In this document: positions 43,718 to 52,569 of the stretch, piece by piece
Layout of the letters: each line of letters opens with the position of its first letter
Position numbering within the stretch: position 1 is the stretch's first letter
Origin: Flavobacterium sp. HBTb2-11-1
GTDB taxonomy: Bacteria > Bacteroidota > Bacteroidia > Flavobacteriales > Flavobacteriaceae
Reading direction: 5' to 3'
DNA length: 64,000 nucleotides
Assembly (NCBI RefSeq): GCF_009826975.1
Contig: NZ_WUMO01000002.1
Coordinates: 1 to 64,000 of the forward strand
Position numbers and translations under genes: made by a program
Notes under the pieces: model-generated
Told to the model about the DNA's origin: nothing
The model's database searches: none
The model's input: only the letters and a program-made list of their open reading frames with translations

Positions 43718-46303
43718 ATGTATACGTTGCCAAAAATTGAGCGTTTTAATCAAGACGTTCTCTCAAAATACCACATTTATAATAGTGTTTTCATAACATT
43801 ACCTTTTGATTCTATAGATAATACGGGAGTTTTACTTCCTTTATTTACAGAAACTTGCGAAACGGGCTTTAAAAAACAAGAAACACCAAAAGAAATTGTT
43901 GATTTCTTCTCAAACAAATACTTAAATAACGCTTCTGAAGAGGAAAAAATCGATCTTATGTTTCGATTTATTCAATATATAGAACGCCAGATTGTATTGT
44001 TTGATGCTATTGAAGACGCAGCTTTTCCAGAAGTTAACAACATGGAGGGACGCGGGTCTCTTCGCGACATCAAAGAAAAATCGGACGCTAAAGAAAAGGA
44101 TGAAGAATTAAGCGAATTTCTAGAAAGTTTTAATGTTCGTACCGTTTTAACAGCGCATCCAACTCAGTTTTATCCTGGTCCAGTTTTGGGAATTATAAAT
44201 GATTTGACAGAAGCAATTCGTCAAAATGATTTGCTAAAAATTAAACAGTTACTGGCTCAATTAGGAAAAACGCCTTTCATACAAAAAGAAAAACCAAATC
44301 CGTACGATGAGGCGGTAAGTTTAATTTGGTATCTTGAAAATGTATTTTATGCGACCGCGGGAGAAATTGTGCATTATCTGCAAAAAAATATTTTAGAAGG
44401 AAACCCAATTCACAACCAATTAATCAAACTTGGTTTCTGGCCAGGAGGTGATCGTGACGGAAATCCTTTTGTTACGACAGACATTACGCTTAAAGTGGCA
44501 GATCGTTTGCGTACATCAATTTTGAAGTGCTATTATGTAGAAATGAGAAACTTAAAACGTAAGTTAACTTTCTCAGGTGTAGATGATTTAGTAGCAGAAC
44601 TTGAACATAAACTTTACCGTTCTGTATTTTATTCTAAAGGAGATATTTTTATCACCTTAGATGAATTATTAACACAGCTAAATAAAATTAGAGCTATAAT
44701 TATTGAGAAGCATCAATCTTTATATTTGGACGAATTAGACGCTCTTTTAGTAAAAATTAATTTATTCGGATTCCATTTTGCGACTTTAGATATTCGTCAA
44801 AACAGTAAAATTCACAATGCAGTTTTCAAAGATGTTGTGAATTATTATTTGAATTCTGGCTCAGATATTTTTCCGAAAAATTATTTCGAATTGACGGAAG
44901 ATCAAAAAATCAATGTTTTATCGAAAGTTAAAGGAAAACTTAATCCAGCGGATTTTGAAAATGAAATTACTAGATATACTTTAGAATCTGTTCAGGCTAT
45001 TAAAACAATTCAGCAAAATAATGGAGAAGAAGGAGCAAACCGTTATATCATTAGTAATAACGAAAGTGCCCTGAATGTTATGGAGACTTTTGCCATGATT
45101 CGTTTGAATGATTGGGAAAAACCAACTGTAGATATTATTCCGCTTTTTGAGTCTGTAGACGATTTGCAAAATGCGCATACTATTATGGAGCAATTGTACA
45201 CCAATCCAGAATATGCGAAACATCTGAAATCGAGAGGGAATAAACAAACTATTATGCTTGGATTCTCTGATGGAACAAAAGATGGCGGGTATTTAATGGC
45301 TAACTGGAGTATTTACCAAGCTAAAATTTCGTTGACCAAAATTTCTAGAGAATACGGAATTAAAGCGATTTTCTTTGATGGACGTGGCGGACCTCCAGCG
45401 CGTGGTGGTGGAAAAACACATAAATTTTACGCTTCTCTTGGTCCAAAAATTGAAAACAACGAAATTCAAATTACAGTTCAAGGTCAAACGATTAGCTCTA
45501 ATTTTGGAACTTTAGATTCTTGCCGTTATAATATTGAAAACTTATTGAGTGCTGGTGTTACAAACCAAGTATTTAGTAAAGAGAAAAACGAATTGACTGC
45601 AGAAGAAACTCAAATCTTAACTGATTTGGCTAATCTGGGTTATGATAAATATTTAAGCTTCAAAAATCATCCGAAGTTTATTCCGTACTTAGAAAAAATG
45701 AGTACTCTGAAATATTACTCAAAAACTAATATTGGAAGCCGTCCTTCAAAAAGAAGCAAATCTGAGTCATTGGATTTTGCTGATTTAAGAGCAATTCCAT
45801 TTGTGGGTTCATGGAGCCAGTTAAAGCAAAACGTTCCTGGATTCTTTGGAGTGGGTTCTGCTTTAAAACATTTTGAGGAAACTGGACAATGGAATAAAGT
45901 AAGTGATTTGTATCATAATTCTTTATTTTTCAAAACATTGCTTGAAAATAGTATGATGTCATTAGCAAAATCATTTTTACCATTGACAGCTTATATGAAA
46001 AATGATCCTGAGTTTGGTGAATTCTGGCAGATTATTTACGATGAATTTTCAGAAACAAAACGTCTTTTATTGAAAATTGCTGGGCACAAAACATTGATGG
46101 AAAATTATCCTGATGGTATTGCTTCAATTCAGATTAGAGAGCGCATTGTTTTACCGTTATTAACTATTCAGCAATATGCTTTATTGAGAATCAACGAATT
46201 AAACAAAGCAGAAACTCCAAATGAAGAATTGGTTAAAGTTTATGAGAAAATCGTAACAAGATCATTATTTGGTAATACAAACGCAAGTAGGAACTCAGCT
46301 TAA
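43718..46303 (+). CDS. ppc: Phosphoenolpyruvate carboxylase
   Basis: An 861-residue enzyme that makes oxaloacetate from PEP and bicarbonate. The catalytic His is in VRTVLTAHPTQFYPGP, H147. A second motif FFDGRGGPPARGGGKTHKF lies near 550-570. The C-terminus ends NASRNSA rather than the usual RNTG ending, a divergence from E. coli type enzymes. It replenishes the citric acid cycle. The gene is followed after 9 nt by a DinB gene, so they may be co-expressed. Confidence 0.95.
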   Translation: MYTLPKIERFNQDVLSKYHIYNSVFITLPFDSIDNTGVLLPLFTETCETGFKKQETPKEIVDFFSNKYLNNASEEEKIDLMFRFIQYIERQIVLFDAIEDAAFPEVNNMEGRGSLRDIKEKSDAKEKDEELSEFLESFNVRTVLTAHPTQFYPGPVLGIINDLTEAIRQNDLLKIKQLLAQLGKTPFIQKEKPNPYDEAVSLIWYLENVFYATAGEIVHYLQKNILEGNPIHNQLIKLGFWPGGDRDGNPFVTTDITLKVADRLRTSILKCYYVEMRNLKRKLTFSGVDDLVAELEHKLYRSVFYSKGDIFITLDELLTQLNKIRAIIIEKHQSLYLDELDALLVKINLFGFHFATLDIRQNSKIHNAVFKDVVNYYLNSGSDIFPKNYFELTEDQKINVLSKVKGKLNPADFENEITRYTLESVQAIKTIQQNNGEEGANRYIISNNESALNVMETFAMIRLNDWEKPTVDIIPLFESVDDLQNAHTIMEQLYTNPEYAKHLKSRGNKQTIMLGFSDGTKDGGYLMANWSIYQAKISLTKISREYGIKAIFFDGRGGPPARGGGKTHKFYASLGPKIENNEIQITVQGQTISSNFGTLDSCRYNIENLLSAGVTNQVFSKEKNELTAEETQILTDLANLGYDKYLSFKNHPKFIPYLEKMSTLKYYSKTNIGSRPSKRSKSESLDFADLRAIPFVGSWSQLKQNVPGFFGVGSALKHFEETGQWNKVSDLYHNSLFFKTLLENSMMSLAKSFLPLTAYMKNDPEFGEFWQIIYDEFSETKRLLLKIAGHKTLMENYPDGIASIQIRERIVLPLLTIQQYALLRINELNKAETPNEELVKVYEKIVTRSLFGNTNASRNSA

Positions 46304-46312
46304 AATATACAA

Positions 46313-46828
46313 ATGAAAGCAGCAGAATTATTACACAATGAATATTCAGGTCATTTTGGTACTTATATCAAAGCGGCTGGAGATGGAATTTTGATTGAAG
46401 ATTTAGAAATTTCGCTTCACGAGTTTATCCGATTTGTGCAAAATATTCCAATGGATAAATTTGATTATCGATATGCAGAAGGAAAATGGACGATAAAAGA
46501 TATTATTCAGCATGTTATTGATACAGAACGAATTTTTGCTTATCGCGCTTTACGTTTTTCAAGAAATGATAAAACGCCTTTGCCAAGTTTTGAAGAAAAT
46601 GATTATGCAGACAATACAGATTCAAATAGCAGAAGCATCCAAGATTTGCTTACTGAATTTTCAGCTGTAAGACATTCAACTTTATTGTTTTACAAAAGTT
46701 TATCTGAAGAACAGCTAAAGCGAATTGGAACTGCTTCAGGAAATCAGATTTCCGTTCGTGCTTTGGGTTTTGTCATGATTGGACATCAGAAACACCATCA
46801 GAAAGTTTTTGAAGAGAGATATTTGTGA
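46313..46828 (+). CDS. DinB-like four-helix protein
   Basis: A 171-residue protein of the DinB/YfiT fold, a four-helix bundle binding a metal ion with His residues. Segments FDYRYAEGKWTIKDIIQHVI and FVMIGHQKHHQKVFEERY contribute His ligands. Members include bacillithiol- or mycothiol-dependent transferases. A link to bacillithiol is possible because ypdA is present, but it is not shown. The gene starts 9 nt after ppc. Confidence 0.85.
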   Translation: MKAAELLHNEYSGHFGTYIKAAGDGILIEDLEISLHEFIRFVQNIPMDKFDYRYAEGKWTIKDIIQHVIDTERIFAYRALRFSRNDKTPLPSFEENDYADNTDSNSRSIQDLLTEFSAVRHSTLLFYKSLSEEQLKRIGTASGNQISVRALGFVMIGHQKHHQKVFEERYL

Positions 46829-46849
46829 AAAATGAATATTTTAAAATTT

Positions 46850-46890
46850 AAAATCCCAAATTCCACATCTTTGGAGTTTGGGATTTTTTA
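46850..46890 (+). terminator. Terminator of ppc-dinB
   Basis: A 16-bp stem with one G-T pair (46850-46865 with 46872-46887) is followed by a T run. It converges toward recQ. Confidence 0.85.
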
Positions 46891-46930
46891 TTGATTTTAC
46901 ATTTTGTAAACCCGACAGGTTTTAGCCAAA

Positions 46931-49243
46931 TTATTTTAAATCAAGTTTTTTTAATCGTGAAGTAATTGCTCCATTATTTCTTCCTAATAAATCAGCAATT
47001 TCTTTAATACTTTTTCCTTCATTAAAAAGTTTCGTAAGTTTTAGATCTTCTTCTGCATCCCATTTTTTATAAGCTTCAGCATGAACTAAACGTATTTCGT
47101 CAACAGAATATGCTTTCTCTTTAAATTTATTATTCTTTTTTCTCTCCAAAAAAGCCAAACCAAATCGAATTTTATCATAAGACATTTTTTCTTCAAAATA
47201 ATCGAAGTAAGGTCTTAATGCATTTGGATTATCTAATTCTGTTTGAGCTTTTTCTATTTGAAGAATTTCATCTTCAGAAACAAACTGACTTAGATCTAAA
47301 TCATGGCCATCAACGTATAATTTTGCTAAATGCGAAATAATTGTTGTTGGATTCAAATCTCGCTGTTCTGCTATTTCTTCTACTGAAACTCCATTTTGAA
47401 ATAATTCCAGCGTTTTTTTATAAGTATTGTCTTTTTTCTCTTTTTTGACAACAGACTTATTTCTTTCAAATTCAATAATGGCTTTGATGAAATCTGCACC
47501 ATATTTTTCTAGTTTTGCTTTCCCAACACCTTCAACAGCAAGAAACTCTTCGTCGCTCATTGGTCGCAAGATTTCCATTTGGCGTAGGGACGCATCACTA
47601 AAAATCACATAAGCAGGAACTTCTTCTTCCTGCGCAATTTCATAACGTAATTTGCGAAGTGTCTCAAACAGAGAATTTTTAGACGCTTTTGGTTTTGCCT
47701 CTTTAGCTTCGCTTTTATCAATTGTTTTCTTAACAACTGTTGTCAGTTTTACTTTTTCGCCTTCAAATAAAACTTTCTTTGCAAAAGGAGTAAGTAGAAT
47801 TTTATTATGCTGATGAAAGGCAATTTCGCAATAGCCTAAATTAATCAGTTGAATAAGATATTGATTCCAATCGTACCAAGAAACATCAGCGCCAATTCCG
47901 TACGTTTTTAGCTCTTGATAATTTTTTTCGTAGATATATGCGTTTCTCGAACCTCTTAAAAAATCGACAATTACAGCCAAAGGCTCAGATTCTTTTAAAC
48001 GAACAATAGCAGACAAAGCTTTTTGTGCGAGAATCGTACCATCGAAAAAAATTGGCGGATTTTTGCAAATATCGCAGTTTCCGCAATTCTCAGTAACCAG
48101 TTCGCCAAAATAAGACAGCAGAATTTTTCTTCGGCAACTTACAGCATCAGCGTATTGTTTCATACGATCTAATTTTGCAAGCTGAATGTCAGAGTTCAAT
48201 CCTTCCGATGCAAATTTCTGCAATTGAATCACATCTGCATAACTCTCAAACAAAACGGTTTCGGCAGGAAGACCGTCACGTCCGGCACGCCCAATTTCCT
48301 GATAATATCCTTCAATATTTTTTGGAAGATTGTAGTGAATTACCCAGCGAACATTCGATTTATCAATTCCCATTCCAAAAGCAATCGTTGCACAAACCAC
48401 CTGGCAATCATCATTTATAAACTGATCCTGAGTTTTAGCACGAGTTTCATTATCCAAACCAGCATGATATGCTTTCGCTTCAATTCCATTTTTTCGTAAT
48501 TTTTCAGCAAGCTCTTCTGTTGCTTTACGGCTCAAACAATAAATAATTCCCGATTCGTTAGGCTTGTTTTCAATAAAATCAATTATTTGTTTCACCCGAT
48601 CCAAAGCTGGACGAACTTCAAGACTTAGATTTTTACGATCAAAAGAAGCTATGAATGTTTTCGGATTCTTAAGATTCAATTGTTTGGATATATCTGTTCG
48701 AGTCGCTTTATCAGCTGTAGCTGTCAATGCCAAGATTGGAGTAGAAGGGAAGCGACTTTTTAGGTATCCTAAATTAGTATAAGCCGGTCTGAAATCATGT
48801 CCCCAAGACGAGATACAGTGCGCTTCATCAATTGCTATTAGACTAATATTCAATTCGCTAAAAGCCATATCTAAATAAGAAAGACTTTCTGGTGCGACAT
48901 AAACTAACTTAAAGTTATTTGATTTTAAGTTGTCGATATAATATTGCTGTTCTTGCGATGATTGTGTACTATTAATATAACAAGCAGAAATTCCGTTTGT
49001 TTTCAAACTATCAACCTGATCCTTCATTAAAGCAATTAGTGGCGATATCACAATAGTGATTCCTGGTAAAATTAAAGCAGGAAGCTGAAAACAAATTGAT
49101 TTTCCTCCGCCTGTTGGCATAATTGCCAATGCATCTTGTCCAGATAATACGGTATTAATTATAGTTTCCTGATTGGGTCTGAATTTTTCGAAACCAAAGT
49201 TTTCTTTTAATGTAGCGTGTAAAATTTCTGAAGTCATAGGCAT
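46931..49243 (-). CDS. recQ: ATP-dependent DNA helicase RecQ
   Basis: A 770-residue 3'-to-5' DNA helicase. Walker A is TGGGKS (44-49) in AIMPTGGGKSICFQLPALI and the DEAH box is in LIAIDEAHCISSWGHDFRPA. A zinc-binding region (CRRKILLSYFG and CGNCDICKNP), RQC winged helix and HRDC domain follow. The C-terminus adds two helical repeats (KTLELFQNGVSVEEIAEQRD and KLTKLFNEGKSIKEIADLLG) that look like HTH modules, longer than the E. coli protein (609). It handles recombination intermediates. Confidence 0.95.
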   Translation of the reverse strand: MPMTSEILHATLKENFGFEKFRPNQETIINTVLSGQDALAIMPTGGGKSICFQLPALILPGITIVISPLIALMKDQVDSLKTNGISACYINSTQSSQEQQYYIDNLKSNNFKLVYVAPESLSYLDMAFSELNISLIAIDEAHCISSWGHDFRPAYTNLGYLKSRFPSTPILALTATADKATRTDISKQLNLKNPKTFIASFDRKNLSLEVRPALDRVKQIIDFIENKPNESGIIYCLSRKATEELAEKLRKNGIEAKAYHAGLDNETRAKTQDQFINDDCQVVCATIAFGMGIDKSNVRWVIHYNLPKNIEGYYQEIGRAGRDGLPAETVLFESYADVIQLQKFASEGLNSDIQLAKLDRMKQYADAVSCRRKILLSYFGELVTENCGNCDICKNPPIFFDGTILAQKALSAIVRLKESEPLAVIVDFLRGSRNAYIYEKNYQELKTYGIGADVSWYDWNQYLIQLINLGYCEIAFHQHNKILLTPFAKKVLFEGEKVKLTTVVKKTIDKSEAKEAKPKASKNSLFETLRKLRYEIAQEEEVPAYVIFSDASLRQMEILRPMSDEEFLAVEGVGKAKLEKYGADFIKAIIEFERNKSVVKKEKKDNTYKKTLELFQNGVSVEEIAEQRDLNPTTIISHLAKLYVDGHDLDLSQFVSEDEILQIEKAQTELDNPNALRPYFDYFEEKMSYDKIRFGLAFLERKKNNKFKEKAYSVDEIRLVHAEAYKKWDAEEDLKLTKLFNEGKSIKEIADLLGRNNGAITSRLKKLDLK

Positions 49244-49330
49244 GTATTTTTTTTTGTTTAAGATTTAAATGTAAAAATAATCCTATAAAAACAAAAATAT
49301 AAGTTTAGTAATTTGTAATTGTCTTGTTAT

Positions 49331-49368
49331 AAAAAAAGGAACTCCAAACAGAGTTCCTTTTTTTTTAT
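49331..49368 (-). terminator. Terminator of the polyamine unit
   Basis: An 11-bp stem (49334-49344 with 49351-49361) has a T run on minus. It lies 16 nt past the stop of the acidic protein gene. Confidence 0.85.
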
Positions 49369-49383
49369 TAGAAAGAAAATGAA

Positions 49384-49785
49384 TTAATCTTCATCATCTT
49401 CGTCTTCTTCATCATAGTCAGTATCAGCTTTGTCGTCATCATCATCATCATCATCAGTATCTGGTTTGTCGAGATTATCATCGTCATCATCATCGTCACT
49501 AATATCATCATCAAGATCTATACCTTTAACTGGTGCAATTGCATCTACATCAACATCTAAATCGTCATCTTCATCGTAGTTTTCAATTCTGTCAGCAAGT
49601 TTAGTGCTGATTTTCACTAAGTAAATAGTGTCTTCAGTACGAACTTCAACAGCTTCAACCAATTCGTTTTTAGCATTTCTAAAACGGATTACATCCGAAT
49701 CATCATAACCATCAGGAAACTTTTCAACCAAAAGGTTTAAAATTTCGTTGGTAAGTTTGGCGTAGTCTACTATAACTCTTTTCAT
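49384..49785 (-). CDS. Small protein with acidic repeat tail
   Basis: A 133-residue protein. The first 75 residues form a compact domain (MKRVIVDYAKLTNEILNLLV, DSDVIRFRNAKNELVEAVEV). The rest is a run of Asp and Glu encoded by ATC-type triplet repeats, prone to slippage in length. Such tails can mimic nucleic acid or bind cations. Family members in Bacteroidota have been annotated in various ways; I do not assign a function. It lies 8 nt after the DHS-like gene. Confidence 0.8.
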   Translation of the reverse strand: MKRVIVDYAKLTNEILNLLVEKFPDGYDDSDVIRFRNAKNELVEAVEVRTEDTIYLVKISTKLADRIENYDEDDDLDVDVDAIAPVKGIDLDDDISDDDDDDDNLDKPDTDDDDDDDDKADTDYDEEDEDDED

Positions 49786-49793
49786 AAATTATC

Positions 49794-50762
49794 TTATAAA
49801 TCTAATAAGTATGCAAAAATTAACGGAGCAACAATTGTAGCATCCGATTCAATAATAAATTTGGGGGTTTTGATATCTAATTTACCCCAAGTGATTTTTT
49901 CATTTGGAACTGCCCCAGAGTAAGAACCATAACTAGTTGTTGAATCTGAGATTTGACAGAAATAGCTCCAAAATGGCACATCATGCATTTCCATATCTTG
50001 GTATAGCATTGGTACTACACAGATAGGGAAATCACCCGCGATACCACCACCGATTTGGAAGAATCCAATTCCGTTTGAACTGTTTTTTGAATACCAATCC
50101 GCAAGGAAAGTCATGTATTCAATACCAGATTTCATAGTAGACGCTTTTAAATCTCCTTTAATTACGTATGAAGCAAAGATATTCCCCATTGTACTATCTT
50201 CCCATCCTGGAACGATGATCGGTAAATTTTTCTCTGCAGCTGCATACATCCAGCTATCTTTTAGATCAATTTCGTAATATTCTTCTAAAACGCCAGACAA
50301 CAACATTTTATACATAAATTCATGTGGGAAGTAGCGCTCACCTTTATCGTCTGCCTCTTTCCAAATTTTGTAAATGTGTTTTTGTAAACGACGGAAAGCT
50401 TCATGCTCAGGAATACAAGTGTCTGTAACACGGTTTAATCCTCTTTCTAATAAAGCCCATTCGTCTTCTGGTGTCAAATCACGGTAATTAGGAACTCTCT
50501 CGTAGTGAGAATGAGCCACTAAATTCATGATGTCTTCTTCTAAGTTTGCTCCAGTACATGAAATAATATGTACTTTGTCTTGTCTGATTACTTCGGCAAA
50601 AATTTTACCAATTTCTGCTGTACTCATTGCGCCAGCCATACTTACCAGCATCTTTGCACCATCAGCTAATTGCTGTTCGTATGCTTTTGCAGCATCTACT
50701 AAGGAAGCAGAGTTAAAATGCAAATAATGTTTTTCAATAAACTGACTGATTGGTCCTTTCAT
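49794..50762 (-). CDS. Deoxyhypusine synthase-like protein
   Basis: A 322-residue protein of the deoxyhypusine synthase fold, with NAD-binding and active-site motifs MVSMAGAMSTAEIGKIFAEV, SSNGIGFFQIGGGIAGDFPI and GKLDIKTPKFIIESDATIVA. In human DHS the GGG motif is followed by a catalytic Lys (GGGVVKHH). Here GGGIAGDF lacks it. Bacteria lack eIF5A, so the true substrate must differ, perhaps another polyamine reaction. It follows arginine decarboxylase by about 100 nt. Confidence 0.88.
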   Translation of the reverse strand: MKGPISQFIEKHYLHFNSASLVDAAKAYEQQLADGAKMLVSMAGAMSTAEIGKIFAEVIRQDKVHIISCTGANLEEDIMNLVAHSHYERVPNYRDLTPEDEWALLERGLNRVTDTCIPEHEAFRRLQKHIYKIWKEADDKGERYFPHEFMYKMLLSGVLEEYYEIDLKDSWMYAAAEKNLPIIVPGWEDSTMGNIFASYVIKGDLKASTMKSGIEYMTFLADWYSKNSSNGIGFFQIGGGIAGDFPICVVPMLYQDMEMHDVPFWSYFCQISDSTTSYGSYSGAVPNEKITWGKLDIKTPKFIIESDATIVAPLIFAYLLDL

Positions 50763-50861
50763 TTTTTTGTTTTTTTTTTGAATTAAAAAGTTTAACCTTT
50801 TTGGATTTTAATGCAAATTAAGAATTTTTTAAGAAAAATTATAACTTAATCTGCCGTTTTT

Positions 50862-52265
50862 TTACGCCTTTTTTTTGTAGCCTAAAATCTTTAAAACATC
50901 ATCTGAAGTCTGTTGTTCTGAGAACACTTCGGTTGCCAGAATTCCATTTTCATCACGATCAATTAAGATATGTTTTGGCTGCGGAATCAAACAGTGGTGC
51001 AAACCGCCGTATCCTCCAATTGTTTCTTGATAAGCGCCAGTATTAAAGAAACCAATGTACAAAGGTTTCTCTTTGTTATATTTAGGCAAATAAATGGCGT
51101 TCATGTTTTGTTCAGAATTGTAATAGTCGTCACTATCACAAGTAAGACCTCCTAGCAGAACCCGCTCGTAAGTATCATTCCAGCGGTTAATAGCCAGCAT
51201 GATAAAACGTTTATTTATAGCCCAAGTATCTGGTAAAGTGGTAATGAAAGATGAGTCGATCATATTCCATTTTTCTCTATCATTTTGTTGTTTTTGATAC
51301 AAAATCTGATAGATTGCACCACCGCTTTCACCAACAGTAAACGATCCAAATTCCGTAAAAATATTTGGAACATCAACTTCGGCTTCATCACAAGCAATTT
51401 TAATCTGATTGATAATTTCATCAATCATATATTGATAATCATACTCAAAAGCAAGTGAGTTTTTGATAGGGAAACCACCGCCAATGTTTAGTCCGTCTAG
51501 AGTAGGACATTCTTTTTTAAGCGCAATGTATACTTTGATACATTTTACAAGCTCATTCCAATAGTATGAAGTATCGTTAATTCCGGTATTGATAAAGAAG
51601 TGAAGCATTTTCAGCTCTAATTTATCATTCTCCTGAATTTGTTTTTTGTAGAAAGAAACTATGTTTTTGTAACCAATACCTAATCTTGAAGTATAAAACT
51701 CAAATTTAGGTTCTTCCTCAGCAGCAATACGGATTCCGATTTTGAATTTTCCTTTAATTTCTGCCTGAAGCAAATCTAACTCTTCGTAATTATCAATAAT
51801 CGGAATAGTATTTTTATGTCCGTTATTGATTAATCTACCGATGTTAGTAATGTATTCATCTCTTTTAAAACCATTACAAATTACATACGTACTTTTGTTG
51901 ATTTTTCCATTTTCTAATAAATTCTCAACAATATTAACATCAAAAGCAGATGAAGTCTCGATGTGAATGTTATTCTTGAAAGCTTCATTCATAATATATT
52001 CAAAATGAGAGCTTTTTGTGCAATAGCAATAGTAATATTTAGCGTCGTATTTATTCTTTTCCATTGATTTTCTGAACCAAGCTTTAGCCTTGTTGATGTT
52101 TTCAGAAATCTGAGGAAGGTAAGTAAACTTTAATGGCGTACCATATTGTTCAACCAATTTCATCAAATCGATATTGTGAAATAAAAGGTTGTCTTTGTTT
52201 AGTTTAAATTCCTCTTGCGGAAAGTAGTATGTTTGGTTTATTAGATCAGAATATTTTGTATTCAT
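50862..52265 (-). CDS. speA: Arginine decarboxylase, alanine-racemase fold
   Basis: A 467-residue PLP decarboxylase of the type III fold. The cofactor lysine is in YYCYCTKSSHFEYIMNEAFK. The GLNIGGGFPIKNSLAFEYDY and CDSDDYYNSEQN motifs bind phosphate and substrate. In Bacteroidota this family is usually labelled arginine decarboxylase, yielding agmatine for polyamines. Agmatine ureohydrolase is not in the window. A promoter and possible leader frame precede it at 52334-52525. Confidence 0.85.
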   Translation of the reverse strand: MNTKYSDLINQTYYFPQEEFKLNKDNLLFHNIDLMKLVEQYGTPLKFTYLPQISENINKAKAWFRKSMEKNKYDAKYYYCYCTKSSHFEYIMNEAFKNNIHIETSSAFDVNIVENLLENGKINKSTYVICNGFKRDEYITNIGRLINNGHKNTIPIIDNYEELDLLQAEIKGKFKIGIRIAAEEEPKFEFYTSRLGIGYKNIVSFYKKQIQENDKLELKMLHFFINTGINDTSYYWNELVKCIKVYIALKKECPTLDGLNIGGGFPIKNSLAFEYDYQYMIDEIINQIKIACDEAEVDVPNIFTEFGSFTVGESGGAIYQILYQKQQNDREKWNMIDSSFITTLPDTWAINKRFIMLAINRWNDTYERVLLGGLTCDSDDYYNSEQNMNAIYLPKYNKEKPLYIGFFNTGAYQETIGGYGGLHHCLIPQPKHILIDRDENGILATEVFSEQQTSDDVLKILGYKKKA

Positions 52266-52333
52266 TTATTTGTCAATGTTTAGAGATTGTAATTATAATT
52301 TAATTTTAGGTTTTTGGGGACTTAATCTTAAAT

Positions 52334-52513
52334 TCAAACTCTAATATTGGCAAATATAATAGGCAGTTTTTCATGCTCTGCTTTTGTACATTGGAAAACA
52401 TCAAAACAGAAAGGACTTTTACTATTATAGAAACGGTCCAGCATCCTTAATAAAGAACTGTTGAGTCTGTTTCTGTAAGAGCTGAAGTGCCTTTGCTGAT
52501 TGTTTGTTTTCAT
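52334..52513 (-). CDS. Possible 59-residue leader frame before speA
   Basis: A frame from ATG 52513 encodes MKTNNQQRHFSSYRNRLNSS and ends at 52334, 68 nt before the speA start. Arg is 10% of residues, which might relate to arginine sensing, but no clear attenuator was seen. The promoter at 52518 would give an almost leaderless frame. It may be a real small protein or only a long untranslated leader. Confidence 0.35.
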   Translation of the reverse strand: MKTNNQQRHFSSYRNRLNSSLLRMLDRFYNSKSPFCFDVFQCTKAEHEKLPIIFANIRV

Positions 52514-52517
52514 GGCG

Positions 52518-52525
52518 CAAATGTA
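52518..52525 (-). promoter_or_regulatory. Flavobacterial -7 element for the speA unit
   Basis: On minus this reads TACATTTG, a perfect TAnnTTTG. A TTG about 21 nt upstream could be the -33 part. It would start transcription about 250 nt before speA, past the end of aroB. Confidence 0.5.
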
Positions 52526-52569
52526 AAAAATAATATATACCAAATGCAATGCTTTTGATTAAAAAAAGT

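Noticed and set aside
49384..49530. Tandem triplets as a CRISPR or functional repeat
   Set aside because: They lie in frame in a coding sequence and encode an acidic tail.
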